A program made the position numbers and the translations under genes. A DNA stretch of 64,000 nt from Flavobacterium shii (GTDB taxonomy: Bacteria > Bacteroidota > Bacteroidia > Flavobacteriales > Flavobacteriaceae), in assembly GCF_025847235.1 (NCBI RefSeq), contig NZ_JAOZEW010000013.1:101907-165906 (forward strand), in the 5' to 3' direction. The notes below the pieces were generated by a model that ran no database searches, was not told where the DNA came from, and saw only the letters and a program-made list of their open reading frames with translations. Positions 1-7,256 of the stretch are shown here, one piece after another; position 1 is the first letter of the stretch, and each line of letters opens with the position of its first letter.

Positions 1-213
1 GAAGATGCTGTAAATAAAACTATCATCCTAAAAGATGCTGGTTGGACAGTGGTGGCCAGTGCATATGCTTTCCTAAAAGAATTGGATGCCGAATTAGTTA
101 ATCCTAAAGGATTATATGTTAAAAAAGAAACTTTTAGAATTACTTATTCTAACACAATTTACACTTTTACAAGTGCTAGTAGTCCTTTTAGAATTACCAG
201 CTATGCTTTATAA
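1..213 (+). CDS. C-terminal end of an unidentified protein (partial)
   Basis: An open frame enters from the left edge and stops at TAA 211-213, leaving the last 70 residues. The tail is rich in Ser/Thr and beta-prone residues and ends in ITSYAL. I do not recognise the family. A good terminator follows 14 bases later, which supports a real gene end. Confidence 0.6.
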   Translation, partial: EDAVNKTIILKDAGWTVVASAYAFLKELDAELVNPKGLYVKKETFRITYSNTIYTFTSASSPFRITSYAL

Positions 214-227
214 ATAAGAAAAGTTTT

Positions 228-259
228 GACAGGTTAATTTTAATTAGCCTGTCTTTTTT
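228..259 (+). terminator. Rho-independent terminator after the left-edge gene
   Basis: GACAGG (228-233) pairs with CCTGTC (248-253), extended by TTAA/TTAA inside, and is followed by a run of T. It lies just downstream of the partial gene. Confidence 0.75.
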
Positions 260-302
260 ACTAAGTTTTAATAGATGGTTTTAAAACTTTAACGTTCGAG
301 CT

Positions 303-389
303 ATGAAAAAAATATTCGTTTTTATAATTATACTTTTATTTTTTTTAATGGCTTTTGCCCAAAGTATCCTTGTAATTCTGGTTGATTAA
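303..389 (+). CDS. Possible 28-residue secreted or membrane peptide
   Basis: ATG at 303 opens a 28-codon frame starting MKKIFVFIIILLFFL, then MAFAQS, which looks like a complete signal peptide with cleavage after AFA. Only about nine residues follow before TAA. It could be a small peptide or the 5' stub of a decayed secreted-protein gene. The rest of 214-573 shows no other gene that I can support. Confidence 0.25.
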   Translation: MKKIFVFIIILLFFLMAFAQSILVILVD

Positions 390-573
390 TAATATGCCAG
401 TTTTAATATTGATAATTAGTTTGCCCCTCTTAAAAAGGTTGTCTTTATAGATGACCTTTTTATTAATCTAGATTGCCACAGTTTATGTTCTATAAAAATG
501 GTAATATAAATGACCATCAAATAGATAATGGGTGTTTTTAGAATGAGTAGAAGAATTTTTAAAATTTAAAGAC

Positions 574-849
574 ATGATAAAAAAGTATGTTACAACAATA
601 AATATAGTTTACTTTTTATGGGGATTAGTACTTCTGGCGATATCCGATTTATATCCGGAGTTTGTTAGGTATTATTTATATCTATCGATTATATCAATCA
701 TTCCAATGATGATTATGATTACTATAAAAATGAGAAGAGAAGATAAACTTAATGGTACTACAACATTTCGTTCAGCAATTTACAGAATGCTAGTTATGGC
801 ATTAATGCTTGGAATATTTTATTTTATAACCAAACAAGGTCTTGTTTAG
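574..849 (+). CDS. Small hypothetical membrane protein
   Basis: 91 residues with three hydrophobic stretches (about residues 8-25, 32-50 and 68-87) separated by short charged loops, including KMRREDK near residue 55. This fits a three-helix inner-membrane protein. It stands alone: a terminator follows at 935-959, and no operon partner is close. I do not recognise the family. Confidence 0.55.
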   Translation: MIKKYVTTINIVYFLWGLVLLAISDLYPEFVRYYLYLSIISIIPMMIMITIKMRREDKLNGTTTFRSAIYRMLVMALMLGIFYFITKQGLV

Positions 850-934
850 GGGCTATTAATCATTGTTTTAGTTGTTTTTTGATTTATTCCAATTGCAATA
901 AAAAGTAGTTTTAATTTTTATTTTGAAGGAAGGG

Positions 935-959
935 CAGCTCAATTTTGAGCTGTCTTTTT
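935..959 (+). terminator. Rho-independent terminator
   Basis: CAGCTCAA (935-942) pairs perfectly with TTGAGCTG (945-952) around a two-base loop, with T-rich sequence after it. It ends the transcript of the 574-849 gene. Confidence 0.8.
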
Positions 960-987
960 ATCTTAAATAGTAAATCGTACTTAAATT

Positions 988-1212
988 ATGGAAAAAAATA
1001 ATGAACCTAGTAAACAAACCAAAGATAAATGGCACAAAGATCCCTCAAACTGGATATGGGGTGTTTTTTATTTTAATAAAGAAGACCAAAGACTATTTCC
1101 TCCCAAGAGAATAAAAGAATTGGGATGGACAATTAATTTTGCCAATCCAAACGCAATATTCATTGTGTTAATCTTGATAGCCATCGCTCTTGTCTTGAAG
1201 AAATATATTTAA
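988..1212 (+). CDS. DUF5808 domain-containing small membrane protein
   Basis: 74 residues. The segment from about residue 17 to 52 (DPSNWIWGVFYFNKED, then the LFPPKR and GWTINFANP motifs) is the pattern of the DUF5808 family. A single C-terminal transmembrane helix follows (about 56-71) and the protein ends in KKYI. Function is not known for the family. It is monocistronic, with its own upstream terminator and ordinary base composition. Recognition of DUF5808 is from memory of the motif. Confidence 0.7.
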   Translation: MEKNNEPSKQTKDKWHKDPSNWIWGVFYFNKEDQRLFPPKRIKELGWTINFANPNAIFIVLILIAIALVLKKYI

Positions 1213-1280
1213 GAATCCATTTTTAAAATCTTTACTCATTAGAGAAATGGGAAATAGTAGTAATTAAAAAATGATATAGT

Positions 1281-1364
1281 ATGAAAAATTCTGGATTTTT
1301 TCTCTCAATTCTAATTATAATAATTGGTTTGGGATATCAGTATAATAAACGAAGAAAGCAATAA
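1281..1364 (+). CDS. Possible 27-residue single-helix peptide
   Basis: ATG at 1281 gives MKNSGFFLSILIIIIGLGYQ plus a basic tail (NKRRKQ). It has a hydrophobic helix followed by positive charges, the layout of small membrane peptides. It lies 68 bases after the DUF5808 gene and before a terminator at 1408, so it could share that transcript. Nothing else supports it. Confidence 0.3.
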   Translation: MKNSGFFLSILIIIIGLGYQYNKRRKQ

Positions 1365-1407
1365 GTTTAATCGTTAAGATAATTAACTGTCAAAGAAAGT
1401 TGTAAAA

Positions 1408-1436
1408 AGTAGTAAGCAAAAGTTTACTGCTTTTTT
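1408..1436 (+). terminator. Rho-independent terminator
   Basis: GTAGTAA (1409-1415) pairs with TTTACTGC (1423-1430) using one wobble pair, followed by TTTTTT. It closes the 988-1364 transcript. Confidence 0.65.
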
Positions 1437-1548
1437 GTTTTTAGATAGGTTATAGTAAGAAATGATATTAGCTCTTAGGCTAACATATTTGTATATTTGA
1501 TAAACTAGATTTATAGTAAGTTGTTTAAGAATTGATTTATATATTCTA

Positions 1549-1917
1549 ATGAAACCTACCTTTGATAAAGAAGATTTAGATACAATCGAAAAAATATTAG
1601 GTATTCCTTTTATAACAGATTATTATGTAAAGGGGGAAGTTTGTTTTGCAAATGATGATGAAATTCGTGGAGAGTTTAGAGAAAGTTTTGATAGGTTTCA
1701 TGTTTTAAGTTACATCAATGCAATTATTGATCAATCTATAAATGAAGAAAGTAATAAGCCATCAAAAACTAATTTTATTAAAATTCCCTATCCCAAAGAT
1801 TCAGCTTATTTTTGGAAGTTAGTTGCCATTGGCGAAAAGCTTGAAAAAAACTATTTAATAGAAAATACTAAGACCAAAAATCAGATTGAGATAAAATGGT
1901 ATAATCTGAAGAAATAA
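1549..1917 (+). CDS. Hypothetical soluble protein cotranscribed with an AraC regulator
   Basis: 122 residues, acidic to neutral, with no signal peptide or membrane segment. Its stop lies 7 bases before the start of the AraC-family gene, so the two probably share a transcript. I do not recognise the family. Confidence 0.55.
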   Translation: MKPTFDKEDLDTIEKILGIPFITDYYVKGEVCFANDDEIRGEFRESFDRFHVLSYINAIIDQSINEESNKPSKTNFIKIPYPKDSAYFWKLVAIGEKLEKNYLIENTKTKNQIEIKWYNLKK

Positions 1918-1924
1918 AAAACTA

Positions 1925-2773
1925 ATGGAAGAAAAGCAAATAGCTTACAAAGGGTGCACCGTTCAGGAATGTGATACAGACTATATTAATCTAAATGGTA
2001 GTTCACCGATGTATAGTATTTTTCTTTTGGAGGGAAGCGGTAAAGTAAGTGTAGATCTGGTAGAATATATTTTTGAGGGGAAAATTATATTATTTACAAC
2101 TCCTTATCAAATCATTCATTTTGATATAAAAAGTCCGCTTAAAACTAGAAGATTGCAATTTCATGGAGATTTTTATTGCATAGAATATCATAAAAAAGAA
2201 GTTGCTTGTAACGGGCTTTTATTCAATAATATTTACCAACAGCCTTATGTAAATCTTGAAGATGAAGATTATATTGAGTTGAATTATATTTTAGATAAGT
2301 TAATTCCCGAACTTAAAAATATTACTAGTTATTCTACCGCAGTAGTGCGAGCGTATTTGCAATTGATATTGGCATTATGCAGCAAAATAAAATCAGAAGA
2401 TAATGTTGTTCTTGAAGAAAAGAACCTACATCATCCCTTGATGAAGTTTAAAGAATTATTGGAGAGTAATTTTCGAAAAGAAAGACAACCAGCTTTTTAT
2501 GCTGAGCAAATGGGACTTTCTCCTAATAATTTTTCGAAGATATGTAAGCAATATTTTTTAAAAACTCCATCTACATTAATTCACGAAAGAGTTATACTCG
2601 AGGCAAAAAAGTTAATACATCTTAGTTACAAGAGCATGAAAGAAATTGCTGCTGAGCTAAATTTTGATGATGAAAATTATTTTAGCCGTTACTTTAAAAA
2701 ACATACCGGGATTACACCAACAGCTTTTCGTGAGAACGTTGGGATATCTATCGTAGCAGATTTGTCTAGGTAA
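1925..2773 (+). CDS. AraC family transcriptional regulator
   Basis: 282 residues. The N-terminal ~150 residues look like a cupin-type ligand-sensing domain. The C-terminal ~100 residues are a double helix-turn-helix: the first helix pair includes YAEQMGLSPNNFSKICKQYF and the second includes IAAELNFDDENYFSRYFKK, ending with the AraC signature GITPTAFRE. The next gene, a DUF417 membrane protein 82 bases away on the same strand, is a plausible target or partner. In E. coli the AraC-type RclR controls rclC, a DUF417 gene, but I cannot show that this regulator is an RclR orthologue. Confidence 0.85.
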   Translation: MEEKQIAYKGCTVQECDTDYINLNGSSPMYSIFLLEGSGKVSVDLVEYIFEGKIILFTTPYQIIHFDIKSPLKTRRLQFHGDFYCIEYHKKEVACNGLLFNNIYQQPYVNLEDEDYIELNYILDKLIPELKNITSYSTAVVRAYLQLILALCSKIKSEDNVVLEEKNLHHPLMKFKELLESNFRKERQPAFYAEQMGLSPNNFSKICKQYFLKTPSTLIHERVILEAKKLIHLSYKSMKEIAAELNFDDENYFSRYFKKHTGITPTAFRENVGISIVADLSR

Positions 2774-2855
2774 TATCCATATTCGTCCATTGTGAGCAGA
2801 ACATAGGAGTATTAATTTTGGGTATTAAAATATAAATATCTTAAATAGTAAAAAT

Positions 2856-3413
2856 ATGAATCTATTATCAACCTTAGCAAAATCACAAAGTCAGTTTTTT
2901 AATTTAATGCGAATAGCTATTTTCATTGTAATGGTATGGATTGGTGGACTTAAAGTTTTTCAATATGAAGCAGATGGAATTGTACCTTTTGTTGCCAATA
3001 GTCCTTTAATGAGTTTCTTTTATAACAATCCAAGTGAATATAAAGACCATAAAAATAAAGAAGGAGAAGTAGTCGAAGAAAATATTAAATGGAATATCCA
3101 GAATGGAACCTATATATTTTCTTATGTATTGGGTGGAGTAATTATAATCATCGGATTATTAACCTTATTTGGTGTTTTTAATGCTCGTGTAGGGCTTATT
3201 GGCGGTCTTCTTACCGCTGGTATGGCACTGGTAACTCTTACTTTTTTAATAACTACTCCCGAAACGTGGGTGCCCGATTTAGGTAGTGCCACTCACGGAT
3301 TTCCTTATTTATCCGGGGCAGGAAGACTTGTTATTAAAGATGTTATAATGATGGCAGGTGGGTTGTTATGTGCATCCGATTGTGCCAAGAGAATATTATC
3401 CCAACGTAATTAA
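2856..3413 (+). CDS. DUF417 family membrane protein (YkgB/RclC-like)
   Basis: 185 residues with four predicted membrane helices (about 20-35, 88-105, 115-135 and 160-175). Motifs typical of DUF417 are visible: MVWIGGLKVFQYEADGI near residue 27, PLMSFFY, and the C-terminal GRLVIKDVIMMAGGLL. An E. coli member, RclC (YkgB), belongs to the reactive-chlorine response. The loop at about 57-80 is rich in Lys and Glu. A terminator at 3482 ends the unit. Family call is firm; stress role is inference. Confidence 0.8.
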   Translation: MNLLSTLAKSQSQFFNLMRIAIFIVMVWIGGLKVFQYEADGIVPFVANSPLMSFFYNNPSEYKDHKNKEGEVVEENIKWNIQNGTYIFSYVLGGVIIIIGLLTLFGVFNARVGLIGGLLTAGMALVTLTFLITTPETWVPDLGSATHGFPYLSGAGRLVIKDVIMMAGGLLCASDCAKRILSQRN

Positions 3414-3481
3414 TACATTATCTCCTGTAATGTTATTCTAGAATTAGCAGGGTGATTACAATTTATAATTTCAAATAGAAA

Positions 3482-3510
3482 GACTATCTCTCTTGAGATG
3501 GTCTTTTTTT
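3482..3510 (+). terminator. Rho-independent terminator after the DUF417 gene
   Basis: GACTATCTC (3482-3490) pairs with GAGATGGTC (3495-3503), with one wobble and a four-base loop, then seven T. The remaining bases up to 3722 show no gene that I can support. Confidence 0.85.
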
Positions 3511-3722
3511 GTTATAGATATATAGCATTTATTATTGCCAATTTTTGATAGAAATGGAGGTGGAATTGCTTATATATTAAGGATGTGTATTATTTGTATT
3601 ATAATTTATGCTTTTTTGTAGGATGTTTTTTCTTTATTCAGTTACTTTGTTATTTATATCCAATCTTAATAGTTATTTAAAAAGGGCTAAATAATTTATA
3701 AATTGATAAAGAATATAAAAAA

Positions 3723-4718
3723 GTGGATGAGAGTCTTAATGAATACTTAGCGTATACAAAAGAGAAAAACTGTTCGGCCACAATGCAAAGCTTTTGTAAA
3801 AGTGTTTGTTGTAAAGATTGCATCTTTTCCAAAGAATATGCATTCAGTCCCGAATATGGTGTTGGTAGTTATAAAGAATGTTTTTTGGATGGGCTATATA
3901 TTAGTCTCGTAAATGTTTCTTTAACTCAGGAATTAAATGTTGTGCATCGAGATGTTCCCTATGCACTGGCGTTATCATTTTTAATTGATGGTGTAAAAAT
4001 TATAAAATCGGTTGATAGTATCGAAGATGTTATGTATGAGGCACAGGAAAGTTATCTTGTTTACCTCAATCAGATGAAAGAAACCTTTTGCTGTATTAAG
4101 AATAAGCATTACAAAGAAATAAGAATTCTTATGGATGCCGATTTCTTAAAAAGACATCATTTAAATAATGAAGATGTTTTTTGCGATAAAAAAGCATCAA
4201 CAGTATTAAATGATTTTATATTACCTATTTGTTGTAAAAGCCAAGATGCATTAACCGAGTTAATGTCATTAAAACTTTCGGGTAAATCGAAAGAGCTATT
4301 TCTTGTTGGTAAAGTTTTAGAATTATTGGCATTGTATCTGGATAAATCTAAGAAAGAAAATAGGGAACAGGTATATAATGATGAGCTGTCAAAAAAATTG
4401 GAAAAGGTCAAGAATATTATTTCCTCAGATCTAACGGCACAATTTACAACAACTCAATTATCGAGAATAGTAGGTCTAAACAATCAGGTTTTAAAAAAGC
4501 AATTCGAGAAAACTTTCAGGCAATCTATTCATCAATTTTTTCTACAAATAAGGATGGAAAAAACAGTAGATTTATTATTGCATAGTACCAAACCTATAAA
4601 TGAAATATCGGATATAGTAGGGTATAAGAACTCGACACATTTTATTGCTGCATTTAAGAAGAAAATGAAAAAAACACCAAAAAAATTTAGAGAAATTAAT
4701 TCTGGATTCAATACCTAA
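3723..4718 (+). CDS. AraC family regulator with a cysteine-rich N-terminus
   Basis: 331 residues if read from GTG at 3723; an in-frame TAA lies at 3699 and the first in-frame ATG is codon 21. The C-terminal ~100 residues form the AraC double helix-turn-helix (TTQLSRIVGLNNQVLKKQF, then ISDIVGYKNSTHFIAAFKKK, ending in TPKKF). This is close to the PchR-like regulators at 12968 and 48588. The N-terminus carries clustered cysteines, CSATMQSFCKSVCCKDC at about residues 17-33, suggesting a metal or Fe-S site. It lies tail to tail with the siderophore operon, so an iron-related role is plausible but unproven. Confidence 0.8.
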   Translation: MDESLNEYLAYTKEKNCSATMQSFCKSVCCKDCIFSKEYAFSPEYGVGSYKECFLDGLYISLVNVSLTQELNVVHRDVPYALALSFLIDGVKIIKSVDSIEDVMYEAQESYLVYLNQMKETFCCIKNKHYKEIRILMDADFLKRHHLNNEDVFCDKKASTVLNDFILPICCKSQDALTELMSLKLSGKSKELFLVGKVLELLALYLDKSKKENREQVYNDELSKKLEKVKNIISSDLTAQFTTTQLSRIVGLNNQVLKKQFEKTFRQSIHQFFLQIRMEKTVDLLLHSTKPINEISDIVGYKNSTHFIAAFKKKMKKTPKKFREINSGFNT

Positions 4719-4728
4719 ATTAATAAAC

Positions 4729-4760
4729 AACCTCCTTAAAATGATTAAGGAGGTTGTTTT
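4729..4760. terminator. Bidirectional terminator between regulator and siderophore operon
   Basis: AACCTCCTTA (4729-4738) and TAAGGAGGTT (4746-4755) form a perfect 10-bp stem with a seven-base loop, followed by TTTT. The two flanking genes converge here. Confidence 0.85.
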
Positions 4761-4793
4761 AATTGTGAAATTTTAAGGTAATAAAAACGATTA

Positions 4794-6626
4794 TTATAAG
4801 TCGTTTACAATCACTTCATCTTTATAAACTGCAATAGGGTTTTTAAGGGTTCCTACAAACTGAAGGCTTTCTATTGGGTCGGCTAAGTTTAGCATTTGTT
4901 TATTATTGCAAAGTTGTAATCGATTTAAGCAACAGCGTTTAAACTCGGGAGCAAAGAGATCGTATTGTTCAAACTTATCTTTTAGTTGAGGATGCTCATA
5001 TTGATATTCAATAACACAAATCGCAACTTGTTCCCAAAAATCAGTTTCGGAAAATTCATTGGAATATTCTTCAAATATACTTCCCATGAATCGGAAAAAG
5101 CAATCGAAAACATCCGTTAAAATAGATAGGATTTTATCTTCATTTGCAATTGGAGTAAACAATCTTTTGGCTTTTTCGGGAAGTTCCAAATCAGGATTAA
5201 ATACCAAAACTTCCTCGGTAATATCCTTCATTATAGCTTTTACAGGAATATTGTTTTCCAGAATCATGATTATGTTTTCGCCATGAGGCATAAAAACAAT
5301 TTCATATTTATAAAAGCAATGAAGTAGAGGAGACAGATAACTTTTTAGGTATTTTTGAACCCAAACCGAAGGTGTTAATCCCGATGATTTTATGAGTTCT
5401 GGTAAGAAAGCATTTCCGTTTTTATCGATATGTAAAAACGCCGCCATAGTCATTAATTTTTGTCCTTTGGCAAGCATAGGAACTGGACTTTCTCTCCATA
5501 AAGCCGATAACATTTTATTATGCGCTTTTGTTCTGCCCAATTGTTCATAATATAAATTGCGATATCCTACCGTTGCAACTTCTCCAAGCATGGTAAAACC
5601 ACATTGTTGCAAGTAAGAATCTTTTTCGAATAAAGAAGTTAGCCACTCGGTTATTGGTGGTGTACTATCCATATAATAAGGTGATAAACCACGTACAAAT
5701 CCCATATTTAAAATAGACAAAGCCATTTTTGTATAAAACTTATGGGGATTACTTGAATTGAATAATGTTCTTATTGATTGTTGTGCCAGAAAATTATCCG
5801 AACCATATCCTAAACATACTAGTTTTCGCTGTGCAATATCTGGTGTAAAAATCGTAACCAACTTATTAAACCATTGCCACGGATGTACTGGAATGAAAAA
5901 ATAATCATCAGGATTTAAATCTAGTTTAGTCAATACAGCATTAAATTCGGCAATAGTATCTTTACCCAGTTCTTGTAAAATAAGATCTTCATATTGAATC
6001 TCTTTTGTACCATTATAAGCAGTTCTGTCTTTATGCCCGGCAAGCCATACGATTGAAAAAGAATGAGCAGCTTCGGGAGTATAAAAATTATAATCGACAG
6101 CATTAAAACCGATACGACCATTATTGGCAACAAAACAAGGGTGTCCTTCGGTCATAGAATGCTCTATTTCCTGAAAACTTGCTGTTGTTAATCCCGCTGC
6201 CGAATGTTTTTCGTGAGTTTGTTTGTAGGCACTTCCATAAAGTGTACTGGTAATTTCTTCCAGATAAGTTGGTAACATTTCTTCAGGAATGCCTAATTGA
6301 GTTTTAAATTCTAAAATAAAATGGAGTGCATCTAGTGTAATTTCATTTTCATTGATGGTTTTTTTAATAGAATTTTCATCAATATGCCAATGATCTAATT
6401 TTAGTTTTTTTGCACGAAAAGTATAGGTTACAGTTAGAGCATCAGAAACTATAGAATAATGTCCCCAATTTTCTTCCTGAAATAAGAATGTTGGGACAAT
6501 AAGTAATTCATGAGTAAACTCGCTTATTGATTTCCTAATGAGTAGTCTATTAACGGTATCCCATAATTTGGGTTCCAAATGAGAAATAGTCTGTGCCGGA
6601 TTTTGTGTTATAGATAAACTATTCAT
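4794..6626 (-). CDS. NIS siderophore synthetase, IucA/IucC family (DesD/BibC-like)
   Basis: 610 residues, the usual length for a stand-alone IucA/IucC enzyme. These ATP-dependent synthetases activate a carboxylate (citrate, succinyl or similar) and join it to a hydroxylated diamine. Family landmarks are present: GHPCFVANNGRIGF (161 on), IPVHPWQW (245-252), the QQSIRTLFNSSNP stretch, NMGFVRGLSPYYM, and HGENIIMI for nucleotide and metal binding. The C-terminal FhuF-like part contains CCLNRLQL. Sequence style is that of type C enzymes such as DesD. It is the last gene of the operon; its ATG overlaps the preceding GNAT stop by 8 nt (ATGAATAG). It is a paralogue of the NIS half of the fusion gene at 7257. 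Confidence 0.92.
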   Translation of the reverse strand: MNSLSITQNPAQTISHLEPKLWDTVNRLLIRKSISEFTHELLIVPTFLFQEENWGHYSIVSDALTVTYTFRAKKLKLDHWHIDENSIKKTINENEITLDALHFILEFKTQLGIPEEMLPTYLEEITSTLYGSAYKQTHEKHSAAGLTTASFQEIEHSMTEGHPCFVANNGRIGFNAVDYNFYTPEAAHSFSIVWLAGHKDRTAYNGTKEIQYEDLILQELGKDTIAEFNAVLTKLDLNPDDYFFIPVHPWQWFNKLVTIFTPDIAQRKLVCLGYGSDNFLAQQSIRTLFNSSNPHKFYTKMALSILNMGFVRGLSPYYMDSTPPITEWLTSLFEKDSYLQQCGFTMLGEVATVGYRNLYYEQLGRTKAHNKMLSALWRESPVPMLAKGQKLMTMAAFLHIDKNGNAFLPELIKSSGLTPSVWVQKYLKSYLSPLLHCFYKYEIVFMPHGENIIMILENNIPVKAIMKDITEEVLVFNPDLELPEKAKRLFTPIANEDKILSILTDVFDCFFRFMGSIFEEYSNEFSETDFWEQVAICVIEYQYEHPQLKDKFEQYDLFAPEFKRCCLNRLQLCNNKQMLNLADPIESLQFVGTLKNPIAVYKDEVIVNDL

Positions 6627-7248
6627 CTTGATTGTTTTTTTGTTCTTTAGCTAAAGCTTCCTGATATTGATCCTTAGTACAAAATGCCAAATGGGCTGTT
6701 TTATGAGGCAGCTCTATTACTTTATGATATACAAATCCTGCTCTTTTATTTAGCGTGTGAATCTTTTCATTTCTTGTATCAGGTTCCACAACGATTCGGT
6801 TTACACTATCATTTGTGAAAATAAAATCCATTATAGTCGAAAATACATTCCATGTAAAATTTGGAATTTGATGTTCGGGCGGGCCAACAAGAATATGCAT
6901 TCCAAAATCATTTTCATGTGCATCGTAGTAATTTGCTATTAAATCATTGGATGCCAGATAACGTTCCATTAAGAAAATTGGCTTATCATTCAGGATTCCG
7001 ATGTATGCATCATGAGAAGGCATTTCGGCTATTTCCTGATAAGCAGCTTTTACTTCATCTATAGAGAATTTTTCCATGCCCCAATAAGTTGCATAAGGCT
7101 TGGTAACCCATTGATGTAAAAAGTCAATATCTGTATCTAGATTTAATTGTCTTAAATGAATGTCTCCCAGACTAGGAATATGTTTTGTAAAATCCATACC
7201 GATATGTTGGTTGTGGTTTGGATCTACTAATAGGGTTAGATTTTTCAT
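6619..7248 (-). CDS. GNAT N-acyltransferase for hydroxamate siderophore (IucB/DesC-like)
   Basis: 209 residues from the ATG at 7248; an upstream in-frame TTG at 7260 would overlap the fusion gene stop as TTGA. GNAT acyltransferases of this type transfer an acetyl or succinyl group from CoA to the N-hydroxylated diamine. Visible marks are the start motif LGDIHLRQL, YWGMEKF, the FGMHILVGPP strand and VEPDTRNEKIHTLNKRAGF, the acyl-CoA binding part. It aligns along its full length with residues 20-190 of the fusion protein encoded just upstream. It lies between the fusion gene and the separate NIS gene, overlapping the latter by 8 nt, so the pair is translationally linked. Confidence 0.9.
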   Translation of the reverse strand: MKNLTLLVDPNHNQHIGMDFTKHIPSLGDIHLRQLNLDTDIDFLHQWVTKPYATYWGMEKFSIDEVKAAYQEIAEMPSHDAYIGILNDKPIFLMERYLASNDLIANYYDAHENDFGMHILVGPPEHQIPNFTWNVFSTIMDFIFTNDSVNRIVVEPDTRNEKIHTLNKRAGFVYHKVIELPHKTAHLAFCTKDQYQEALAKEQKNNQDE

Positions 7249-7256
7249 TTTGGATA

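Noticed and set aside
5059..5286. Open frame opposite the NIS synthetase gene
   Set aside because: It is the complement of a strong IucA/IucC coding frame; no independent motif.
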